Shown here: piece by piece, positions 26,522-33,961 of the stretch
How the letters are laid out: the number at the start of each line of letters is the position of its first letter
How positions within the stretch are numbered: position 1 is the first letter of the stretch
From: Treponema porcinum
Lineage (GTDB): Bacteria; Spirochaetota; Spirochaetia; Treponematales; Treponemataceae
DNA: 64,000 bases
Direction: 5' to 3'
Assembly: GCF_900167145.1 (NCBI RefSeq)
Contig: NZ_FUWG01000005.1
Coordinates: 1 to 64,000 of the forward strand
The notes under the pieces: model-generated
Told to the model about the DNA's origin: nothing
What the model saw: the letters and a program-made list of their open reading frames with translations, nothing else
Database searches by the model: none
Made by a program: the position numbers and the translations under genes

Positions 26522-27790
26522 ATGAACGTCAAGAATAAAACTCCGGAAGCACAGCGGCTTCACATAGTCATTACAGGCGCTGCAAACTCCGGAAAATCCT
26601 CACTTTTGAATGCGCTGACCGGTCAGCATACTTCCGTTGTCAGCAGCACAAAGGGAACGACAACTGACCCTGTAAAAAAGCCGATGGAACTTCACGGAAC
26701 AGGACCGGTCATTTTTGTTGATACGGCAGGATTTGGTGACAACACGGAACTTGGCGCGCTTAGAACTGAAAAAACGCTGGAGGCAATCCGTTCTGCGGAT
26801 ATGATTATCTGCGTTTTTTCGGCAGATACGTTTTACGACGAAACTGCCGGTGATACAGGTTCTCCGACGGCTTTATCCTGGCTTAAACTTGTAAATGAGT
26901 CCGGGAAGAAGATAATACCTGTCCTTTCAAAATGTGATTTAATGACGAACTCTGAACGTGCTGAGTATGTACAAAAAATCATACGGCAAGTGAATACAAA
27001 TCCTGTCTTTTTCAGTACTGTTCAAAATACAGAGAAGTGCGTATCCGCGCTTTTGGAAAAAATAGCCGGGTGCATTCCTCAGGAATTCCTTTCGCCAAAA
27101 ACTTTTACCGGAAATCTCTGCACGGAAAATGAGTCTGTCCTGCTTGTTATGCCGCAGGACATTGAAGCACCAAAAGGAAGACTTATTCTTCCGCAGGTAC
27201 AGGTTTTACGCGAACTTTTAGACAAAAAATGCCTTGTTTCCTGCTGTACGGCAGATAAAGTTGAAGAAACGCTTTCTACCCTCAAACAGCCCCCTTCGCT
27301 CATCATAACGGATTCGCAGGCTTTCAAAACTGTGTATGCGCATAAACCTGTTCAGAGCCTTCTTACGTCTTTTTCAATTCTTATGGCTGCACAAAAGGGC
27401 GACATATCAAAATACAGGGAAGGCGCATACGCCATCGCAAACCTGAAAAAAACGTCCCGCGTTCTTATTGCAGAAGCCTGTACCCACGTTCCGCTTGAAG
27501 AAGACATCGGCAGGGTAAAAATTCCTGCACTGCTGAAAAAACTCATTCCGGAAATTCAAATCGATTTTGAACGCGGAACTGATTTTCCGGATTTAAAACC
27601 GCTTCAGCAGGGAAAAAACGCAGCCGCGCCTTACGACCTTATAATTCACTGCGGTGCCTGCATACACAATTCATCATACGTGCAGGACAGGCAGAAACGC
27701 GCGGCTCTTGCCGGAATACCGATGACAAACTACGGGCTTGCAATCGCATTCCTTACAGGAATACTTGATGACGTTGCAATCCCGGAATGA
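26522..27790 (+). CDS. hydF: HydF, [FeFe] hydrogenase maturation GTPase
   Basis: This 422-residue scaffold carries the H-cluster precursor to the hydrogenase. The N-terminal GTPase domain has GAANSGKSS (19-27), GTTTDP, DTAGFGD near 67 and a KCD motif near 137. The C-terminal iron-sulfur domain has ACTH (Cys 320, His 322) and HCGACIH (His 376, Cys 377, Cys 380), the CxH...HCxxC pattern of HydF. It is the second gene of a hydG-hydF unit. The client is the hydrogenase at 5660-7156 or others outside the window. Confidence 0.95.
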   Translation: MNVKNKTPEAQRLHIVITGAANSGKSSLLNALTGQHTSVVSSTKGTTTDPVKKPMELHGTGPVIFVDTAGFGDNTELGALRTEKTLEAIRSADMIICVFSADTFYDETAGDTGSPTALSWLKLVNESGKKIIPVLSKCDLMTNSERAEYVQKIIRQVNTNPVFFSTVQNTEKCVSALLEKIAGCIPQEFLSPKTFTGNLCTENESVLLVMPQDIEAPKGRLILPQVQVLRELLDKKCLVSCCTADKVEETLSTLKQPPSLIITDSQAFKTVYAHKPVQSLLTSFSILMAAQKGDISKYREGAYAIANLKKTSRVLIAEACTHVPLEEDIGRVKIPALLKKLIPEIQIDFERGTDFPDLKPLQQGKNAAAPYDLIIHCGACIHNSSYVQDRQKRAALAGIPMTNYGLAIAFLTGILDDVAIPE

Positions 27791-27831
27791 ATGATGCGGC
27801 AGCATTCGCAAAACACAAAAAATCAATCTCA

Positions 27832-27860
27832 TTGTATAAACGCTGAAAAATCTTTATACT
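27832..27860 (+). promoter_or_regulatory. Candidate promoter for metG
   Basis: TTGTAT (27832-27837) and TATACT (27855-27860) are 17 bases apart, in the gap between hydF and metG. Initiation near 27867 would leave a leader of about 60 bases. Confidence 0.45.
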
Positions 27861-27929
27861 GAAACGAACTGTCAGGTTCTTACTATAAAATTATAAAGGA
27901 CAAGAGATAATAGATACTTGGGGGATTTA

Positions 27930-30248
27930 ATGAACAGACGACTGATTACTTCAGCATTACCTTACGTAAATAATATTCCGCATCTTGGAAACCTTATCCA
28001 GATGCTCAGCGGCGACGTATTCGCACGATTTTGCCGCAGCCGCGGCTATGACACGCTGTATATCTGCGGAACGGACGAATACGGCACTGCAACGGAAACA
28101 AAAGCACTTGAAGAAAATAAAACTCCGCGCGAACTGTGCGACTATTACTACGGCGAACACACAAAAATCTACGACTGGTTTCACATCAATTTTGATAAAT
28201 TCGGACGAACCTCAAACGAAGAATGTACTGAAATAACGCAGTCGCTTTTTAAAGACCTTGACGAAGCCGGACTTATACACGAAAAGACGAACAGGCAGCT
28301 TTTCTGCCCTCACTGCAACCGCTTTCTTGCCGACAGGTACGTAAACGGAATCTGCCCTAAGTGCGGAAGTTCAAAAGCACGCGGCGACCAGTGCGACGAC
28401 TGCGGCGCTCTTCTTGACCCGGTAGAACTGAAAGAACCGAAATGCGCAACGTGCGGCTCAACGCCGGAAGTCCGCGAAACAAAGCACCTTTACATTGACC
28501 TTCCGGCGCTTTCAAAAAAACTTGACGAATGGATGTCCAAAACAAGCTGCGAAGGCCGCTGGGCAGACAATGCAATCAACATTACAAAAGCATGGATTCG
28601 CGACGGTCTGAACGAACGCGCAATCACCCGCGACTTAAAATGGGGAATTCCAGTTCCAAAAACAGGCTATGAAAACAAAGTATTCTACGTATGGTTCAAC
28701 GCGCCTATCGGCTATCTTTCAATTACAAAACAGCTTGCAAACGAACTTGCAAAAGCCGGAAAGCAGTCGTTCGACTGGAAATCCTGGTGGCTCCCGGAAG
28801 AAAGCGAAGAGGCAAAAGGCAAAGCGCCGGTAGATTTGTTCCAGTTCATCGGAAAGGACAACATTCCGTTCCATACAGTAATTTTCCCGTGTACGCTGCT
28901 CGGTTCTCCGCATAACTGGACAAAACTGTATCATATGAGTTCAACGGAATATATGAACTATGAAGATTCCAAATTCTCAAAGAGCCGCGGAGTAGGCGTT
29001 TTCGGAACAGATGCAATTGAAACAGGAATTCCGGCAGATGCCTGGCGTTTCTACATTTTCTACAACCGCCCGGAAAAACAGGACTTCCAGTTTATGTGGA
29101 AAGACTTTCAGGAAAAGATGAATTCCGAACTTATCGGAAATCTTGGAAATCTTGTAAACAGAACTCTTCTGTTCGTAAATAAATACTACGATGGAAAAAT
29201 TCCTGCCGCTCCTGTTGACGAAGAACTGTGGAATGAAGTAAAGGCACGCGAAGCAAAAATAACTGAACTTCTTGAATGGGCTGAACTTAAGGACGCATTC
29301 CGCGAAATGTTCGGAATTGCTGATATTTGCAACAAGGCATTCCAGGCAGCAGAGCCGTGGAAAACCCGGACTACAGCGCCGGAGCAGGCCGCAAAGCTTA
29401 TCCGAAACCTGTGCTACGTAATCAAAGACCTTATGATTATGATGAATCCGTATATGCCGCAGTACACTCAGAAAGTTATGTCGTATTTCGGTAAGTCAAT
29501 CGAAGAAAAGAAAGTCGGAACGGAAACAAAACCGGGACTGAACTGGTCTGACCTTGCAAAGACGGACGGACTTTCTGAAATCAGTGCAACGGAAGTTTAC
29601 TTTACTCCTATGGACAAAAAGACTATGGAAAACTTCCGCGAAAAATTCTCAGGAAATCAGAAAGAAAGAAAAGACGCAAAAAAGACTGAACAAAAGCCTA
29701 AAAAGGCAGAGAAAAAGGCGGAAGAGGAAGTTCTGCCTTTTGACCGTCAGGCAGCGCATTTTTCAAATACAATCAGGCTTCGCGTTGCAAAAATCATAAA
29801 AGTTGACCGCAATCCTGAAGCAGAAAAACTGTATATCGAACACCTTGACGACGGAACAGGAACGGAACGCGTAATTCAGAGCGGACTTGTTCCGTATCTT
29901 AAGGAAGAGGAACTTCTCGGAAAGCACATTATTCTTGCAGACAATCTTGCGCCTAGGAAAATGCGCGGAATAGAAAGCCGCGGAATGCTTCTTGCCGCTG
30001 ACTATACGTCTGCCGACGGAAAAGAATGCGTTGAAGTTCTTACCGCGCCGTGGGCTGCACCGGGAACGGAAGTCGTTCTTGAGGGAGATCCTGTTCCTTC
30101 ATCAAAGCCGGAAACTATCAGCGCGGACGACTTCTTTAAGGTAGAAGTAAAAGTCGTTGACAAGACCGTTCAGATTGGCGGAAAAAAACTTGTTGCAGAC
30201 GGAAAGCCGCTTGAAACGCAGTTTACCGTAAACGGCGACGTGCACTAA
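27930..30248 (+). CDS. metG: Methionyl-tRNA synthetase
   Basis: The ATG at 27930 is chosen because a GGGGGA box lies seven bases before it; a TTG at 27918 is the frame opening. The 772-residue enzyme charges tRNA-Met. It has the class I signatures PHLGN (HIGH type) near residue 17 and FSKSRG (KMSKS type), and zinc-binding cysteine pairs CPHC, CPKC, CDDC and CATC in the connecting insertion, as in the MetG1 type. After a Lys/Glu-rich linker at about 580-615, a C-terminal EMAP-II/Trbp111-type tRNA-binding domain follows (RVAKIIKVDRNPEAEKLY, MRGIESRGMLLAA). Length fits the dimeric bacterial form. Confidence 0.96.
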   Translation: MNRRLITSALPYVNNIPHLGNLIQMLSGDVFARFCRSRGYDTLYICGTDEYGTATETKALEENKTPRELCDYYYGEHTKIYDWFHINFDKFGRTSNEECTEITQSLFKDLDEAGLIHEKTNRQLFCPHCNRFLADRYVNGICPKCGSSKARGDQCDDCGALLDPVELKEPKCATCGSTPEVRETKHLYIDLPALSKKLDEWMSKTSCEGRWADNAINITKAWIRDGLNERAITRDLKWGIPVPKTGYENKVFYVWFNAPIGYLSITKQLANELAKAGKQSFDWKSWWLPEESEEAKGKAPVDLFQFIGKDNIPFHTVIFPCTLLGSPHNWTKLYHMSSTEYMNYEDSKFSKSRGVGVFGTDAIETGIPADAWRFYIFYNRPEKQDFQFMWKDFQEKMNSELIGNLGNLVNRTLLFVNKYYDGKIPAAPVDEELWNEVKAREAKITELLEWAELKDAFREMFGIADICNKAFQAAEPWKTRTTAPEQAAKLIRNLCYVIKDLMIMMNPYMPQYTQKVMSYFGKSIEEKKVGTETKPGLNWSDLAKTDGLSEISATEVYFTPMDKKTMENFREKFSGNQKERKDAKKTEQKPKKAEKKAEEEVLPFDRQAAHFSNTIRLRVAKIIKVDRNPEAEKLYIEHLDDGTGTERVIQSGLVPYLKEEELLGKHIILADNLAPRKMRGIESRGMLLAADYTSADGKECVEVLTAPWAAPGTEVVLEGDPVPSSKPETISADDFFKVEVKVVDKTVQIGGKKLVADGKPLETQFTVNGDVH

Positions 30249-30259
30249 TTGATGACAGA

Positions 30260-31543
30260 ATGATGGTGCAGGGGATAAACGTGTTTTCTATTTCAATTTC
30301 ACGGCTGGCTCAAACAGACAATACGAATATAGGCTCATTTCTACAGACGCCGTTCTGGAGCGAATTCAAGGCGGCGCACGGATGGAATTACAGCCGTTTT
30401 TCCATCCGGCAGACGTTCCGTGAAGATGAGGCGGAAAAGCCGCATTCGTGCGGAAAAAACGCCTCCGCCGGGCAGAATGCAGAAACGGAGAAAACAGGCG
30501 AATTTTCCGTCCTTACGCGCTCTTTTGCGCACGGACTTTTTTCAATCGCATACATACCGCTTTTTCCGCAGCTGCCGTTTGAATGTACTCCGGAAGAAAC
30601 AATAGAAGATGCGCTTGACTCGGACGGAACGGCGGTCATTGAAAAACCGCTTGTTACGGCGGAAACGCAGACAATCGAATTTGCGCATCTTGTAAAGGAA
30701 ATTGCCGCAGCGCTCAAGCCGTATCTTCCTAAAAATACAATCTGCATACGCTTTGACCCGGCAGTGTCATTCGGAACTCCGGAAGAGCGCGATGCATTCA
30801 ATTACGGACTAAAACTCGTATCGTTCGCGGACAGGCTTCATCTAAGGAAAAACAGCGTTGACATTCAGCCGCCGGACTCTACGCTCGTAGACCTTACTCC
30901 AGATACAGAAGAAATCCTTGAACGGATGAAAAGCAAATGGAGATACAATATCCGCCTGAGCGAACGAAAGGGCGTGCAGATTGAAAAAGTTACCGGCGCA
31001 GATCCGCTTTTTTCCGAAAAACTCGACGTTTTCTACGATTTGTATAAAATCACTTCTGAGCGCGACGGAATTGCAATCCACTCAAAATCGTATTATGAAG
31101 ATTTGCTGAAAAAATCAAGCGATGAACTTGCGCAGAAAAAAAACGTTCCTGCCGTTACGCTGTATCTTGCAAAGCACGAAGACGACTATCTTGGCGCAAT
31201 CATTACGCTTTTCAGCAGGACAGAAAGCGTTTATCTTTACGGCTGCTCAAGCAACGTAAAGCGCAATCTTATGCCGAATTTTCTCTTGCAGTGGACGGCA
31301 ATGCAGGATGCAAAAAAATACGGCAGCCTTTATTACGATATGTACGGAATGCCGCCGACCGACGATGAAAATCACCCTATGCACGGACTGTATCTTTTCA
31401 AGACAGGATTCGGCGGAAAGAATATCCACCGAATAGGAACATTTGACGTACCGGTACACATTCTGTACCGCGCGTGTATTGCAGCAGAATCCCTGCGCGC
31501 ATTCTGGCATAAAAAAATAATGAAAAAGATTAGGGGAAGATGA
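30260..31543 (+). CDS. FemAB-type peptidoglycan bridge aminoacyltransferase
   Basis: The 427-residue protein belongs to the FemA/FemB/FemX group, which add amino acids from aminoacyl-tRNA to the lipid II peptide. Seen are TPFWSEFKAAHGW near the start, MKSKWRYNIRLSERKGVQIE near 227 (the conserved K-x-R-x-N-I-R block), a GNAT-like second domain with YLYGCSSNVKRNLMPNFLLQW, and YYDMYGMPP and LYLFKTGFGG near the end. An unusual Glu/Gly/Ala-rich insert at about 55-80 is not typical. It overlaps the thiN gene by four bases. The amino acid transferred is unknown. Confidence 0.82.
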   Translation: MMVQGINVFSISISRLAQTDNTNIGSFLQTPFWSEFKAAHGWNYSRFSIRQTFREDEAEKPHSCGKNASAGQNAETEKTGEFSVLTRSFAHGLFSIAYIPLFPQLPFECTPEETIEDALDSDGTAVIEKPLVTAETQTIEFAHLVKEIAAALKPYLPKNTICIRFDPAVSFGTPEERDAFNYGLKLVSFADRLHLRKNSVDIQPPDSTLVDLTPDTEEILERMKSKWRYNIRLSERKGVQIEKVTGADPLFSEKLDVFYDLYKITSERDGIAIHSKSYYEDLLKKSSDELAQKKNVPAVTLYLAKHEDDYLGAIITLFSRTESVYLYGCSSNVKRNLMPNFLLQWTAMQDAKKYGSLYYDMYGMPPTDDENHPMHGLYLFKTGFGGKNIHRIGTFDVPVHILYRACIAAESLRAFWHKKIMKKIRGR

Positions 31544-32163
31544 AAAACTGCCTTATTATTACCGGAGGAAAATTCTGTGAGCCGGAAAAGTCCGCCGTTC
31601 AGTCTGCGGAATTCGTAATCGCCTGCGACAGGGGCGCGGACTATGCAAAACGACTTGGAATAACGCCGCATCTTATTATGGGAGATTTTGACTCCTGCAC
31701 GGAAGAGCTGCCGACTGGAATTCAGACAATGCGTTTTCCGCGCGAAAAGGACGATACCGATACAATGTGCGCAGTAAAATACGCGCTGGACCACGGCTTT
31801 ACAGACATTACAGTTGCGTGCGCGTTCGGAGGACGTTTTGACCACGCTGTAGGTATTGTACAGGCAGCAGCGTATGCGGCAAAAAACGGAGCGCGGACAA
31901 CGCTTCTTGGAGAAGGCGAAAAGGCATTCGTTTTCAAAAACAGCTCCGTCACTCTTGAAAAAACTGCCGGCACGTCACTTTCTGTTTTCTCCATTACGGA
32001 CGCTTCATACGGCGTATACGAAAAAGGTACAAAATATACGCTTGACAACGCCGTTCTTACGAATGCCTTTCCGCTTGGAGTAAGCAACGAATGGGCGGAA
32101 AATACGGCAGAAATCGGCGTAAAGGACGGAATTCTTCTTGTAGTAGAGTCCGTTCTCCGCTAG
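31540..32163 (+). CDS. thiN: Thiamine pyrophosphokinase
   Basis: This 207-residue enzyme converts thiamine to thiamine diphosphate with ATP. Recognised blocks are ACDRGADYAKRLGITPHLIMGDFDS near 29-52, PREKDDTDTMCAVKYAL near 68-85 (metal and ATP site) and FGGRFDHAVG near 97-106. The C-terminal beta domain ends with NEWAENTAEIGVKDGILLVV. Length and order are normal. It is the last gene of the metG-femAB-thiN stretch and is followed by the hairpin repeats. Confidence 0.92.
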   Translation: MKNCLIITGGKFCEPEKSAVQSAEFVIACDRGADYAKRLGITPHLIMGDFDSCTEELPTGIQTMRFPREKDDTDTMCAVKYALDHGFTDITVACAFGGRFDHAVGIVQAAAYAAKNGARTTLLGEGEKAFVFKNSSVTLEKTAGTSLSVFSITDASYGVYEKGTKYTLDNAVLTNAFPLGVSNEWAENTAEIGVKDGILLVVESVLR

Positions 32164-32203
32164 ATTCTACGTTCCGCGGATTGCCTAGAACGTTTTTTTC
32201 ATT

Positions 32204-32390
32204 GGGTGAACGTTCTGGAAACCCCCGATGGCTTTCCAAAAGAAAAACCTGTTTTCGGGAAAATTCCGAAGACTGCTTTAGCGTAGGAGAACTTTCGGCA
32301 CGCTGCCGAGAACTGATTTTGTGCAGGGTGAACGTTCGGGAAAATCCCGAAGACTCACCAGAAAGAAAAACTGCATTCGGGAACATCCCG
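32204..32390. repeat. Array of short hairpins in two related 78-base units
   Basis: Two similar units start at 32204 and 32326 (both GGGTGAACGTTC) and are offset by 122 bases. Each contains two small hairpins. The clearest is TTCGGGA-AAA-TCCCGAA at 32335-32351. Others are at 32213-32231 (imperfect), 32254-32270 and 32378-32390. Between the units lies TCGGCA-CGC-TGCCGA at 32295-32309. The same 16-base sequence TTTCGGGAAAATTCCG occurs at 32253-32268 and again at 35786-35801. No T-runs follow them, so they are not ordinary terminators. Open frames across this region merely read the repeats. Confidence 0.85.
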
Positions 32391-32447
32391 TGGCTTCAGC
32401 ATCTGCCGGCCGGCTAAAACGTAATTTTTCAGACAGCACGAATTGTT

Positions 32448-33773
32448 TTACAGTACGTCAATCATTTCAACCGCATTTTTGTAGAACGCAGGTTCAATTA
32501 CGTCCGGGAATGAAGAAGCAAGTTTTTCAAGGTCGGAACGCAGTTCGCAGGGAGAATTCCTGCCGCCGAAAATAACCTCGCAGAAACCGCATTCACGCCG
32601 TTGCCTTGCCGCCTCGTTTTCAGTCTGCGACACGTGAAGGACGGACGGAAATTCGTAAAGTTTCTGAAGCACCACGTCTGAAAGCAGCGGAAACTTAAAG
32701 GCCATTACCATTTTTGGCGGACATTTATGCGGCGGAGAAAGGAGCAGGGAAAGGGGAGATGCGCCGTACGCACAGGCAGAGGCATTACTCATCCCCGAAA
32801 GGCGCGGATTTATCTCTAAAACGTACCATTCCCTTTCGGCTGGGTCAAAAACAAGGTCGAACTGCGCTACGCCGCAAACACCGCAGGCATCAGAAACGCG
32901 CAGAAGGAGCGACCGGAGCTTTTCCGGCTCAAAACGCGCATTGTCTACAGGACCTGCCTTTACGCTCTGTTTGGGGCTTGTAATTCCGTACTGGTTTACG
33001 GAAAACAAAAACGGACCGCATACAGCGTAATTTCCGGCAGAACCGTATACTTCCGCCCCGAACTGAAATCCTGATATATATTCTTCAACAATGCGGTCGC
33101 TTCCGTTTTTCTTTGAAAGAAGGAAGGCCTTTGCCTGCGCAAAAGTCTTTGCAACTTCCATTCCGTAGGAACTGAGACCGACAGTATCTTTTATGACTAC
33201 AGGATAGCGAAGGGAACGAAGTCTGTTGAATACGTATTCTTTATAGCAGTTTACGCGGACATCGCGGTGATTGCGTTCCGCCCAGAACTGTTCGTGGTGT
33301 ACATAGACCGATTTTGCAGTCCGGATGCCGAGCCGTTCCAGAAGCAGGTGAGTGCGCTGCTTGTCAAAACAGTCCGCCTCGAAAGAGGAAGAATTGCACA
33401 GCGTATGAATACCGTGATCGCGAAGGATGTCTGCCACAAGCGCATCTTTTATGCCAAGCCAGTCAAACGGCGCAGTCCAGAACGTACAGGCAACGGCAAC
33501 GTCAGGATTAAGTGAAAGAATGTCAGAAGCAATGTCTTCTGCATTTTGTTTTTGCGTAATGATATATTCAACGCCGTCTGCCTTTTCCTGAACGGAAGAA
33601 CCGCAGACATCAAGCAGGAACATTCCAGGTAACTGCGTTACGACGGCAAAGCGATGTTCCGGAAAAGAAGATGCAAGTTTTTCGAACTGTTCCCGGCACG
33701 ACGGAAACGTCCTGTAATGCATTACATTGCCGTCAAATTCATTTGAATTAGTGCTGTAAAAAACGACTTTCAT
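32448..33773 (-). CDS. ATP-grasp domain protein, substrate unknown
   Basis: The 441-residue protein has an N-terminal Rossmann-like region (MKVVFYSTNSNEFDGN, DVAVACTFWTAPFDW), then an ATP-grasp domain. Visible marks are NSSSFEADCFDKQRTHLLLERLGI, RYPVVIKDTVGLSSYG (ATP-binding Lys and loop), ADRIVEEYISG-like DRIVEEYISGFQFGAEVY, and the metal-binding LEINPRLSGMSNA near 340. This is the D-Ala-D-Ala ligase and carboxylate-amine ligase fold. No other natural-product or peptide-synthesis gene adjoins it, and it faces the hairpin repeats on one side and a terminator pair on the other. It is convergent with thiN. The reaction is probably an amide bond between a carboxylate and an amine, but the substrates cannot be named. 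Confidence 0.7.
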   Translation of the reverse strand: MKVVFYSTNSNEFDGNVMHYRTFPSCREQFEKLASSFPEHRFAVVTQLPGMFLLDVCGSSVQEKADGVEYIITQKQNAEDIASDILSLNPDVAVACTFWTAPFDWLGIKDALVADILRDHGIHTLCNSSSFEADCFDKQRTHLLLERLGIRTAKSVYVHHEQFWAERNHRDVRVNCYKEYVFNRLRSLRYPVVIKDTVGLSSYGMEVAKTFAQAKAFLLSKKNGSDRIVEEYISGFQFGAEVYGSAGNYAVCGPFLFSVNQYGITSPKQSVKAGPVDNARFEPEKLRSLLLRVSDACGVCGVAQFDLVFDPAEREWYVLEINPRLSGMSNASACAYGASPLSLLLSPPHKCPPKMVMAFKFPLLSDVVLQKLYEFPSVLHVSQTENEAARQRRECGFCEVIFGGRNSPCELRSDLEKLASSFPDVIEPAFYKNAVEMIDVL

Positions 33774-33811
33774 ATCATCTGAATACTAGCCGTTCTTTGC
33801 CTAAAAGAAAA

Positions 33812-33830
33812 GGGCAGAAAGTGCCCCTGT
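33812..33830 (-). terminator. Hairpin, possible second terminator of the SUMF1 gene
   Basis: GGGCA (33812-33816) pairs with TGCCC (33822-33826) around a five-base loop. On the minus strand it is followed by TTTTCTTTT. It could stop transcripts that pass the stronger hairpin at 33855-33927. Confidence 0.5.
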
Positions 33831-33854
33831 TTTTATCAAGATAATAGAAAAACA

Positions 33855-33927
33855 TAAAAAAGGGGCTGCCTAAAGAATATTGTCATGCTGAATTCAGTTC
33901 AGCATCTGTGCATTATTAGACAGCCCC
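33855..33927 (-). terminator. Terminator with nested palindrome after the SUMF1 lipoprotein gene
   Basis: On the minus strand GGGGCTGTCTAA (33927-33916) pairs with TTAGGCAGCCCC (33873-33862), one mismatch pair aside, and is followed by a T-run. The loop contains an inner palindrome, ATGCTGAA...TTCAGCAT, resembling the dispersed TCATGCTGAA...TTCAGCATCT repeats seen in many bacterial genomes. Confidence 0.8.
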
Positions 33928-33961
33928 AATTTAAATATTTTCCTTATAGAACCAGCCAGCG

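Noticed and set aside
32204..32390. CRISPR array
   Set aside because: Two imperfect units only, with no uniform direct repeat or regular spacers.
32057..32417. Open frames across the hairpin repeats on both strands
   Set aside because: They read the repeat units, start without ribosome binding sites, and run into flanking real genes.
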